Below, in pieces: positions 57,388 to 64,000 of a stretch of 64,000 nucleotides of DNA. The position numbers and the translations under genes are program-made. Under the pieces are notes generated by a model. The model ran no database searches. It worked only from the letters and a program-made list of their open reading frames with translations, and had not been told where the DNA came from. Location of the stretch: the NCBI RefSeq assembly GCF_028765575.1, contig NZ_JARACO010000016.1, positions 1-64,000 on the forward strand, read 5' to 3'. Position 1 is the stretch's first letter, and each line of letters starts with the position of its first letter. Origin of the DNA: Aliivibrio sp. S3MY1 (lineage in GTDB: Bacteria; Pseudomonadota; Gammaproteobacteria; Enterobacterales; Vibrionaceae).

Positions 57388-58901
57388 TACACACCTTCAT
57401 TATAAATATCTAGGCTTGCAATGTCTTGAGCTTCACTGTCTTGCTTAGCGTCATCACTGCGTAATCCTTCAATGTGTTCAAGATATTCTTGATCAACATC
57501 ACCAGTTACGTAATGCGCATTGAAAACAGAGGTTTCAAAACGCTCTATCTCACGGTTACCACAACCAACGGCATCTACAAGATCAGACAGGTCTTGGAAG
57601 ATTAACGCATCTGCACCTATTTGCTTACAGATCTCATCCACTTCACGACCATGAGCAATTAATTCGTTTGCACTTGGCATATCAATACCGTACACATTCG
57701 GGAAACGAATTTCTGGTGCAGCTGATACCATATAAACATTTTTCGCACCTGAATCACGAGCCATTTCAATAATTTGTTCTGATGTAGTACCTCGAACAAT
57801 TGAGTCATCAACAAGAAGTACGTTTTTATCTTTAAATTCTGAACGAATTGCATTTAATTTACGGCGTACTGATTTTTTACGCTCTTGCTGACCTGGCATG
57901 ATAAACGTACGACCAACATAACGGTTTTTCACAAAACCTTGGCGGTATGGCTTATTAATAATTTGTGCAATTTCAAGTGCAATATCGCATGAGGTTTCAG
58001 GAATAGGCAGAACAACATCAATATCTAAGTCTTCCCACTCACGCTTAATTTTTTCGCCTAAGCGTTTACCCATCTCAACGCGAGCGCTGTACACTGATAT
58101 TTTATCAATGAATGAATCAGGGCGAGCAAAGTAAACAAATTCAAAAATACATGGATTTAATTTTGGATCATGAGCACATTGTTGTGTGTATAAACCACCT
58201 TCAAATGGTGCATAAATCGCTTCACCTGGTGCAACATCACGAACAAAATCAAAACCAACCGCATCAAGTGCTACTGATTCAGACGCAACCATGTACTCTG
58301 TACGACCTTCGACTTCACGCTTACCCAAGCATAAAGGACGGATACCATTTGGATCTCGAAAGGCAACCATACCGTGGCCAATAACCATTGCAGCTACCGC
58401 GTATGCACCACGAATTTGCTCGTGTACGTTCGCTACCGTTTTAAAAATATCTTCAGCAGTAAGAGGATAATGCGTTGTTGCATCAAGGTGGTGAGCAAAA
58501 ATGTTCAATAGCACTTCAGAATCGGAAGTGGTATTTACATGTCGGCGCTCTTGTTCAAATAAGGTCTCACGGATTTCATTCGCATTGGTCAAGTTACCAT
58601 TGTGCGCCAATGTGATCCCAAAAGGTGAGTTCACATAGAAAGGTTGAGCTTCTGAAGCACTTGAGCTGCCTGCTGTAGGGTAGCGAACATGGCCAATACC
58701 TACATTACCTTGTAGACGTTGCATATGTTTTGCTTCAAATACATCCTTCACCAAGCCGTTCGCCTTTCTTAGACGGAAACGATTGCTTTCTATGGTAATA
58801 ATACCAGCAGCGTCTTGGCCACGATGTTGTAACACTGTCAAAGCGTCATAAATTGACTGGTTTACAGGTGTTGCGCCTACGATTCCAACAATACCGCACA
58901 T
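57387..58901 (-). CDS. purF: Amidophosphoribosyltransferase PurF
   Basis: PurF catalyses the first committed step of purine synthesis, forming phosphoribosylamine from PRPP and glutamine. The 504 residues start [10 protein letters not shown] with the N-terminal nucleophile Cys2 (Cys1 after Met removal). The phosphoribosyltransferase half has [20 protein letters not shown]. The gene is downstream of cvpA (34 bp) and under the PUR box upstream of cvpA. Its stop codon coincides with the right end of a MITE-like element. Confidence 0.97.
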   Translation of the reverse strand: MCGIVGIVGATPVNQSIYDALTVLQHRGQDAAGIITIESNRFRLRKANGLVKDVFEAKHMQRLQGNVGIGHVRYPTAGSSSASEAQPFYVNSPFGITLAHNGNLTNANEIRETLFEQERRHVNTTSDSEVLLNIFAHHLDATTHYPLTAEDIFKTVANVHEQIRGAYAVAAMVIGHGMVAFRDPNGIRPLCLGKREVEGRTEYMVASESVALDAVGFDFVRDVAPGEAIYAPFEGGLYTQQCAHDPKLNPCIFEFVYFARPDSFIDKISVYSARVEMGKRLGEKIKREWEDLDIDVVLPIPETSCDIALEIAQIINKPYRQGFVKNRYVGRTFIMPGQQERKKSVRRKLNAIRSEFKDKNVLLVDDSIVRGTTSEQIIEMARDSGAKNVYMVSAAPEIRFPNVYGIDMPSANELIAHGREVDEICKQIGADALIFQDLSDLVDAVGCGNREIERFETSVFNAHYVTGDVDQEYLEHIEGLRSDDAKQDSEAQDIASLDIYNEGV

Positions 58902-58935
58902 GTCCTAGAGTCCTCAATTTGCTAAAAAACTGGCG

Positions 58936-59427
58936 CTATTTAGCGCCAGGAAGAAAACTTGATGTATCCTTTAAGTAATCGAAGAACCATTCAATGACTA
59001 CCGAAAATTGCGGTATCAATTGAGATTGCTTCCACCACTCAGAGTCTGATAATGAGGTAAAGGCATCGATAAAGAAAAGGAGCGCGGCTATAATTAATAC
59101 GCCCCTTAACCCACCAAAGACAATACCCAACACTCGATCGGTTCCTGATAATCCAGTTTTTTGAACTAGCTGTCCAACAACATAGTTCACCACCGTACCA
59201 ACGATCAGTGTCGCGACAAACAAGGCAGCAATTGCACTGCCATTTCTTATCATTTCATCATGTATGTTTGTAAAATAATCCGCTAATTTAGGATAAAAGT
59301 TACTGGCGACAAAAAATGCACCAAACCATATCACTAATGACAACGCTTCTTTTACAAATCCTCTAATCAAACTGATTAAAGCTGATAGGCTAATAACACC
59401 TAAAATGACAAAATCGATCCAAATCAT
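58936..59427 (-). CDS. cvpA: CvpA family protein (colicin V production accessory)
   Basis: The 163-residue inner-membrane protein has four hydrophobic helices and the family features [20 protein letters not shown] and [19 protein letters not shown]. In E. coli CvpA is needed for colicin V export and contributes to envelope tolerance to bile salts; its activity is unknown. It is the first gene after the PUR box and is co-transcribed with purF. Confidence 0.95.
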   Translation of the reverse strand: MIWIDFVILGVISLSALISLIRGFVKEALSLVIWFGAFFVASNFYPKLADYFTNIHDEMIRNGSAIAALFVATLIVGTVVNYVVGQLVQKTGLSGTDRVLGIVFGGLRGVLIIAALLFFIDAFTSLSDSEWWKQSQLIPQFSVVIEWFFDYLKDTSSFLPGAK

Positions 59428-59474
59428 AATTTATCTTTTCTCTGTTGCTGCGCATTTTAACAGAAAAATCCGCG

Positions 59475-59490
59475 ACGCAAACGTTTTCTT
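59475..59490 (-). promoter_or_regulatory. PurR operator (PUR box) of cvpA-purF
   Basis: ACGCAAACGTTTTCTT at 59475-59490 matches the E. coli PUR box consensus (ACGCAAACGTTTTCNT). It lies 48 bp before the cvpA start and overlaps the stop codon of dedD. On the minus strand it covers a probable -35 element (TTTGCG), with TAAAAT 16 bp downstream. Hypoxanthine- or guanine-bound PurR should repress cvpA-purF here. Confidence 0.9.
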
Positions 59491-60049
59491 ATGGGTTTAG
59501 CGGTGCAAATTTAAGCAATTGACCATTTAAGCCAGTAATTTCTTTTAGTTTCGGTAACTGTTTCTCTAAATCAGGTTTCGAAACATCTGGACCGACAGCC
59601 ACTCGTACTAAATCTCCTTTTTTAGGTTCTTTAGGAAAAGTGTGAGCTTGAAAGCCTTGCTTACGCAATTTAAGCGCTAAGTTTTGTGCATTATCTGCAT
59701 TTCTAAACACCCCTAACTGAATAATCCATGCGCTTTTAACATAATCAATTTTTTTGGCTTCTGGTGCTGGTTTTTTCTCTACAATAGTAAGCACTTCTTT
59801 TTCAGGCTCCGCTTCAGATGACTCAATCGTCACCTCAACAGGCTCACCTGGAAGTTCTGCATCAAAATCGACAGGCTCTTGGATTTCGAACTGCTCTACC
59901 TCTTTAGAAAGCTCTGGTTTAATTGGAATACTGGCAAATTCTTCTTGGTAATGTTTTTTCTTACCATCAAATACATCTGGTAAAACAATTACCCCAATGG
60001 CAACCAATATGATGGTTCCGACTAAACGTCGTTGAAATGGACTAGACAC
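59489..60049 (-). CDS. dedD: DedD cell-division SPOR protein
   Basis: The 186-residue protein has a short cytoplasmic N-terminus, one membrane helix (RLVGTIILVAIGVIVLPDVF), a Glu/Pro-rich periplasmic linker (about 45-105) and a C-terminal SPOR domain (WIIQLGVFRNADNAQNLALK and following). SPOR domains bind denuded septal peptidoglycan. The start is GTG at 60049, with AGGAG 5 nt upstream overlapping the folC stop. It lies between folC and cvpA, as in E. coli. Confidence 0.93.
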   Translation of the reverse strand: MSSPFQRRLVGTIILVAIGVIVLPDVFDGKKKHYQEEFASIPIKPELSKEVEQFEIQEPVDFDAELPGEPVEVTIESSEAEPEKEVLTIVEKKPAPEAKKIDYVKSAWIIQLGVFRNADNAQNLALKLRKQGFQAHTFPKEPKKGDLVRVAVGPDVSKPDLEKQLPKLKEITGLNGQLLKFAPLNP

Positions 60050-60058
60050 TCATGCTCC

Positions 60059-61339
60059 TCATGCTTCTTGTTTCCAGTAATCCCATACTTCACCAACCGT
60101 ATGGAAAGAACCAAAAACTAAAATTAAATCATCATTATCAGCCTGCATTAGCGCTACCTTAAATGCTTCTACAGGTGATGAATATTCTGTTGCTTCTGCA
60201 TCTATAACTGCGGTTAATTCACTCGCGTTAGCCGCTCTAGGGCCAGATAATGACGCAGGATACCAAACATCGACACTTCCCGTGAACTCACCTAGCGTCG
60301 ATTCAATGTCTTTATCATGTAACATGCCGACGACGGCGTGTACTTTCTTATTTGGAAAACGCTGTCTTATCTGTTGTACAAGATAATTTGCTGAATGTGG
60401 GTTATGTGCCACATCAAGAATTATCGTCGGCTCACTCTCTTGATTATCACGGCTTAAACGCTGCATTCGCCCCGGTAAACTAGCAACCTTTAACCCTTCA
60501 ACGATATTAACATCTGTTAATTCTAACCCTGATGCCCCTAATGCCATGATTGCCGTTGCAGCATTCGCTAGTGGTAAATTTGGTAATGGCAGATCATTTA
60601 AATCAAATGCCCCGCTTTTCCAAGACCACGTTTGCGCTTCAGGGTTCACGCTATAATCAAATTGATAACCTACTTGATATAAATCAGCACCAATATCATC
60701 AGCATGGGCGGCAACACTAGAGGGTGGATTTGGCTGACCACATATTGCTGGTTTTTCAGAGCGATAAATTCCTGCTTTTTCAAAACCAATCACTTCAATG
60801 TCATCACCAAGCCAATCAACATGATCAACAGCTAAACTCGTAATAATAGAAACATCATGGTCAGCAATATTCGTTGCATCTAAACGTCCACCAAGGCCGA
60901 CCTCCAAAAGAACCACATCAACTTGATGTGCTTTAAATGCCCACAAAGCAGATAACGTGCCGAACTCAAAAAGGCTTAAGGATGTTTCTTTACGCCACGC
61001 TTCAATCGCAGAAAAAGACTGAGTAATAAGAGAATCAGATAAATCGTTACCGTTGATACGAATACGTTCGTTGTAACGAATAAGATGAGGAGAGCTATAA
61101 ACGCCTACACGATAGCCAGCATTAAGTAAGATAGATTCCATTAATGCACAAGTAGAGCCTTTACCATTTGTTCCAGCAACAGTAATCACCGTTGGTGCAG
61201 GTTTGGTTAGTTTTGCTCGTTGTGCAACACGCTGAACGCGCTCAAGGCCTAAATCAATTGCACTTGTATGAATGCTTTCTAAATAACGAAGCCACACCGA
61301 TAAATCAGATGTGGCTTTCGGAGAATCAAATGATGTCAT
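60059..61339 (-). CDS. folC: Dihydrofolate synthase / folylpolyglutamate synthase
   Basis: FolC joins glutamate to dihydropteroate and adds further gamma-glutamates to folates. The 426-residue Mur-ligase-like enzyme shows the P-loop ITVAGTNGKGSTCALMESIL, HLIRYNERIRING, LLEVGLGGRLDATNI and the C-terminal ILDVAHNPHSANYL. It lies 100 bp after accD and 9 bp before dedD. Confidence 0.96.
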   Translation of the reverse strand: MTSFDSPKATSDLSVWLRYLESIHTSAIDLGLERVQRVAQRAKLTKPAPTVITVAGTNGKGSTCALMESILLNAGYRVGVYSSPHLIRYNERIRINGNDLSDSLITQSFSAIEAWRKETSLSLFEFGTLSALWAFKAHQVDVVLLEVGLGGRLDATNIADHDVSIITSLAVDHVDWLGDDIEVIGFEKAGIYRSEKPAICGQPNPPSSVAAHADDIGADLYQVGYQFDYSVNPEAQTWSWKSGAFDLNDLPLPNLPLANAATAIMALGASGLELTDVNIVEGLKVASLPGRMQRLSRDNQESEPTIILDVAHNPHSANYLVQQIRQRFPNKKVHAVVGMLHDKDIESTLGEFTGSVDVWYPASLSGPRAANASELTAVIDAEATEYSSPVEAFKVALMQADNDDLILVFGSFHTVGEVWDYWKQEA

Positions 61340-61439
61340 AATTCAACTACTTCACTACGGAATATAGTGACAGTATATATGACTTAGGTTGCTGTTTTAA
61401 AGTAAGAACTAACAACCTTGCTCTCATTTAATTTGTTTT

Positions 61440-62324
61440 TTACTTTGGTCCATCAACAGAGACAACTAATGGAGAAGACTGATTCGTCATTTTCGCCATT
61501 AAACCTCCGATGCGCTGACGCATTTCACGACGGTCCACAATCATATCGATAGCACCATGCTCAAGTAAGAACTCGCTGCGTTGGAAACCTTCTGGAAGAT
61601 CTTCACGAACGGTCTGTTCGATAACACGGCGACCAGCAAAACCGATTAAGGCTTTTGGCTCACCAATATTAATATCACCTAGCATTGCTAAACTTGCTGA
61701 TACGCCACCCATTGTTGGGTCAGTCAGTACAGAGAAAAATGGTAGGCCTTTACGAGATAAACGCGCTAATGCTGCACTGGTTTTTGCCATTTGCATTAGA
61801 GACATAAGTGCTTCTTGCATACGAGCGCCACCACTTGCAGAGAAACAAACTAATGGACAGTTGTTTTCAATTGCAGCATCAACCGCTTTAACAAAGCGAG
61901 CGCCAACAACAGAGCCCATTGAGCCCCCCATAAATGAGAATTCAAATGCACAAGCAACAACAGGTAATTCTAATAATGTCCCTTTCATTACAATAAGAGC
62001 ATCTGTTTCATTACTTGATTTCTGTGCTGCTGAAATACGATCTTTATAGCGTTTTGAGTCTTTAAATTTTAAAAGATCTTTTGGCTCTAATTCTTGACCA
62101 ATTTCTACACGGCCTTCTGCATCTAAAAACGTTTCTAAACGTTTACGAGCTTTCATTCGCATGTGATGGTCACATTTAGGACACACTTCTAGATTACGTT
62201 CTAACTCTGCTGAATAAAGCACTTGTTCACATGACGTACATTTCGTCCAAACCCCTTCAGGGATCGATGCTTTACGTGAACTAACAATATTGCTTGTATT
62301 AAAAATCTTTTCAAGCCAACTCAT
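61440..62324 (-). CDS. accD: Acetyl-CoA carboxylase carboxyltransferase beta subunit
   Basis: AccD, with AccA, transfers carboxyl from biotin-BCCP to acetyl-CoA, forming malonyl-CoA. The 294 residues start [19 protein letters not shown], have a C4 zinc finger ([21 protein letters not shown]) and the crotonase-fold [20 protein letters not shown] chose the ATG at 62324, with AAAGG upstream; an in-frame start at 62378 adds 18 residues. It follows truA and precedes folC. Confidence 0.97.
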   Translation of the reverse strand: MSWLEKIFNTSNIVSSRKASIPEGVWTKCTSCEQVLYSAELERNLEVCPKCDHHMRMKARKRLETFLDAEGRVEIGQELEPKDLLKFKDSKRYKDRISAAQKSSNETDALIVMKGTLLELPVVACAFEFSFMGGSMGSVVGARFVKAVDAAIENNCPLVCFSASGGARMQEALMSLMQMAKTSAALARLSRKGLPFFSVLTDPTMGGVSASLAMLGDINIGEPKALIGFAGRRVIEQTVREDLPEGFQRSEFLLEHGAIDMIVDRREMRQRIGGLMAKMTNQSSPLVVSVDGPK

Positions 62325-62501
62325 GGACGACCTTTCTATTAGTGATCTCTCGCACCATCGCAAGAGAAATAAAATCAATTAAATAGATTAAACCATAAAT
62401 AATAGCCAGTGTAGATAAAAAACTGGTTGTACCTATTTTCAAGGTTGAACCTATATCCATTTTTTGCTGATTAAATACGCATATTTAATCTCGCTGAAAG
62501 A

Positions 62502-63290
62502 TCAATTATCCGGTAAAAATAGTGGACCTAACGGCACTCGTGGTAAATCCCATTCTTTTGGATAATCTACATCAATAAGATATAAGCCTTCAGCTTTAGC
62601 TGTTGCCCCAGCTAATTTACGGTCTTTTGCTTCTAATAGCCATTGCATCCATTCTGGCTTTTGCTTACCTCTGCCAACTTCAATTAAGCTACCAGTAATA
62701 TTACGCACCATATGATGAACAAATGCATTGGCTTTAATATCAATCACGATAAAGTCCCCATGACGGGTTACTTTCAAGTGAATTAGATTACGCCAAGGGG
62801 TACGAGACTGACAACGAACGGCTCGAAACGAAGTGAAGTCATTTTCACCCAGTAAATACTGCCCTGCTTGGTGCATTAAATCAGCATCTAATGCTTCATG
62901 GTAATGGCTAACACCATGGCTAAAAATGGCAGGGCGTTGGCGGTTATTAAAAATGATATAACGGTAACGTCGTGCAGTCGCGGTAAAACGAGCATGAAAA
63001 TCCTCGGTAACTTCTTTAACCCAACGAACCGCTATATTTTTGGGTAAATTTGCATTTACCCCTACCATCCATACTGGTAATTTTCGAGTGCTCTTTGTAT
63101 CAAAATGTACAACTTGCCCAGTTCCGTGTACTCCAGCATCAGTTCTGCCTGCACACATAACCTCAATAGGTTCATTCGCAACAATCATTAAGGCTTTTTC
63201 TAATTCTTCTTGGACACTCGTTACGTCTTTTTGACTCTGCCACCCGTGGTAACTGGCACCATCATATTCGATACATAAAGCTATTCGCAT
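62502..63290 (-). CDS. truA: tRNA pseudouridine(38-40) synthase TruA
   Basis: TruA makes pseudouridine at positions 38, 39 and 40 of many tRNA anticodon stems. The 262 residues begin [20 protein letters not shown]. The catalytic aspartate lies in [20 protein letters not shown], with [15 protein letters not shown] and [20 protein letters not shown] downstream. It lies between fimV and accD in the standard order. Confidence 0.97.
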   Translation of the reverse strand: MRIALCIEYDGASYHGWQSQKDVTSVQEELEKALMIVANEPIEVMCAGRTDAGVHGTGQVVHFDTKSTRKLPVWMVGVNANLPKNIAVRWVKEVTEDFHARFTATARRYRYIIFNNRQRPAIFSHGVSHYHEALDADLMHQAGQYLLGENDFTSFRAVRCQSRTPWRNLIHLKVTRHGDFIVIDIKANAFVHHMVRNITGSLIEVGRGKQKPEWMQWLLEAKDRKLAGATAKAEGLYLIDVDYPKEWDLPRVPLGPLFLPDN

Positions 63291-63330
63291 GATATTTGAT
63301 TCTTTTTATTCAATAATACGCCATTATAAA

Positions 63331-63365
63331 AAAAGGCGGAGCTCACCGCTACCGCCTTTTTAAGA
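63331..63365 (-). terminator. Hairpin between fimV and truA
   Basis: AAAAGGCGG and CCGCCTTTT form a stem around AGCTCACCGCTA, with an A-run and a T-run on opposite sides. It lies in the 91 bp between the fimV stop and the truA start on the minus strand and probably separates the two. Confidence 0.75.
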
Positions 63366-63381
63366 TTATTACTGCTCTAAA

Positions 63382-64000
63382 CTAATCAATTTGTCGCATT
63401 AATTTTTCAGCTTCCACTTTCAATGATGGATCATTACATCGCAATACTTCTTCTAATAGCTCTAAAGCGCCTTTATCATCAGACATCTCAATGTAAGCTT
63501 TAGCTAAATCAAGTTTGCTTTGAGCATCACTATTTACATCAACATCATGCGAACCAACGTTACCTAGCATGTCTGGAAAGTCATCTAGCCCTACATCTAA
63601 ATTCAACACTTCTTCTTGGAGGTCTGATTTATCTCCATTTTCAGTTTCTGCAATTAATGCTTCTATACTTAAGAAACGATCTTCACCGTGAGGATCACTC
63701 TCAACACTAGGTTGCTCTGACCAATCTTCATCTTCTAGCTCTGACTCAGTATTTGATACGTTATTTAAATTAAATCCACTCCAATCACTCGCTTCATCAT
63801 CTAACATGCTATCAAGATCTAAACCTGAACTATCAAGATGAGTTAAGGCTTCTTTTTCTTCATCAGAAACTCGTGATTGAAAATCAGAAGCCGTTGGCTC
63901 TAATTCATCTTCTGCTGTTTCATTTCTTGGCTCAGCGTGGATAATTTCATCAGTAGTATCTAATTCAGAATTAAGCTCTTCAAGACCATTATTATCTTCA
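63382..64000 (-). CDS. fimV: FimV-like protein, C-terminal part (cut by window edge)
   Basis: The frame is open to base 64000 and contains only the C-terminus. It is very acidic (runs such as DDEASDW and ELEDEDWSEQPSVESD), as in the long acidic region of FimV. It ends in the FimV C-terminal domain, with SKLDLAKAYIEMSDDKGALE and EEVLRCNDPSLKVEAEKLM. FimV-like proteins localise to cell poles (HubP in Vibrio) and organise flagellar and chromosome-partition proteins. Its position upstream of truA is conserved. The N-terminal LysM region is outside the window. Confidence 0.9.
   Translation of the reverse strand, partial: EDNNGLEELNSELDTTDEIIHAEPRNETAEDELEPTASDFQSRVSDEEKEALTHLDSSGLDLDSMLDDEASDWSGFNLNNVSNTESELEDEDWSEQPSVESDPHGEDRFLSIEALIAETENGDKSDLQEEVLNLDVGLDDFPDMLGNVGSHDVDVNSDAQSKLDLAKAYIEMSDDKGALELLEEVLRCNDPSLKVEAEKLMRQID

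Noticed and set aside
62469-62490. Inverted repeat GATTAAATA/TATTTAATC between truA and accD, as a terminator
   Set aside because: It is AT-only with no T-run on either strand, so it is not a convincing terminator. It may be an operator or chance palindrome.

Overview
The window is a stretch of gammaproteobacterial core chromosome, most likely from Aliivibrio or a close Vibrio relative. The grounds are its low GC content, the neighbourhoods nhaB-dsbB, sppA-ansA, yejK/yejLM, menFDHBCE, dnaX-ybaB-recR and fimV-truA-accD-folC-dedD-cvpA-purF, a rhombosortase gene, and tRNA-Ser/tRNA-Asp repeats. This is inferred from recognised protein families and gene order; no database search was run. The two end genes (nhaB and fimV) are cut by the window edges.

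Positions 1-21.9 kb hold housekeeping and transport genes: Na+/H+ antiport (nhaB, an NhaC-type carrier), DsbB, dihydrouridine synthase DusC, a c-di-GMP synthase, topoisomerase III, dienoyl-CoA reductase FadH, signal-peptide peptidase SppA, asparaginase AnsA, aspartate-semialdehyde dehydrogenase, a coiled-coil lipoprotein, and the yejK/yejL/yejM group. A beheaded MSHA-type pilin gene lies at 2.86-3.18 kb. Positions 22.0-23.7 kb hold a tandemly repeated tRNA-Ser(UGA)/tRNA-Asp(GUC) cluster. It has three intact Ser genes, two intact Asp genes, decayed copies, and a foreign-looking coding remnant inside a broken tRNA-Asp.

Positions 23.8-34.1 kb are more accessory. They hold a GNAT acetyltransferase, a two-gene unit pairing a membrane-bound degenerate P-loop protein with an MscS-type channel, a 2-oxoglutarate oxygenase, a likely orphan small transcript, a group of small Cys-motif proteins, a Tim44-like protein, and TetR plus an LplT-PlsC fusion. 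Positions 34.1-41.3 kb are the complete six-gene menaquinone cluster menF-D-H-B-C-E, with a likely terminator between menB and menC. Positions 41.6-50.4 kb hold AlaA, the divergent YqhC/YqhD aldehyde-response pair, a DMT transporter, an aldehyde dehydrogenase, a dGTPase of the kind linked to phage defence, a DTW tRNA modification enzyme and a rhombosortase.

Positions 50.4-64 kb are replication, repair and nucleotide metabolism. dnaX carries an A AAA AAG slippery site followed at once by a -1-frame stop, as in E. coli. Then come ybaB, recR, apt, an RssB-like response regulator, a LysR regulator and the purF-to-fimV block. A perfect-looking PurR box sits in front of cvpA-purF, and a 175-bp MITE-like element abuts the purF stop codon.

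The most distinctive items are the ATPase-like/MscS pair at 24.6-27.8 kb, the orphan terminator with a possible small transcript at 28.7-28.96 kb, the decayed tRNA array, the topB start codon that directly follows a terminator hairpin, and the MITE at purF.
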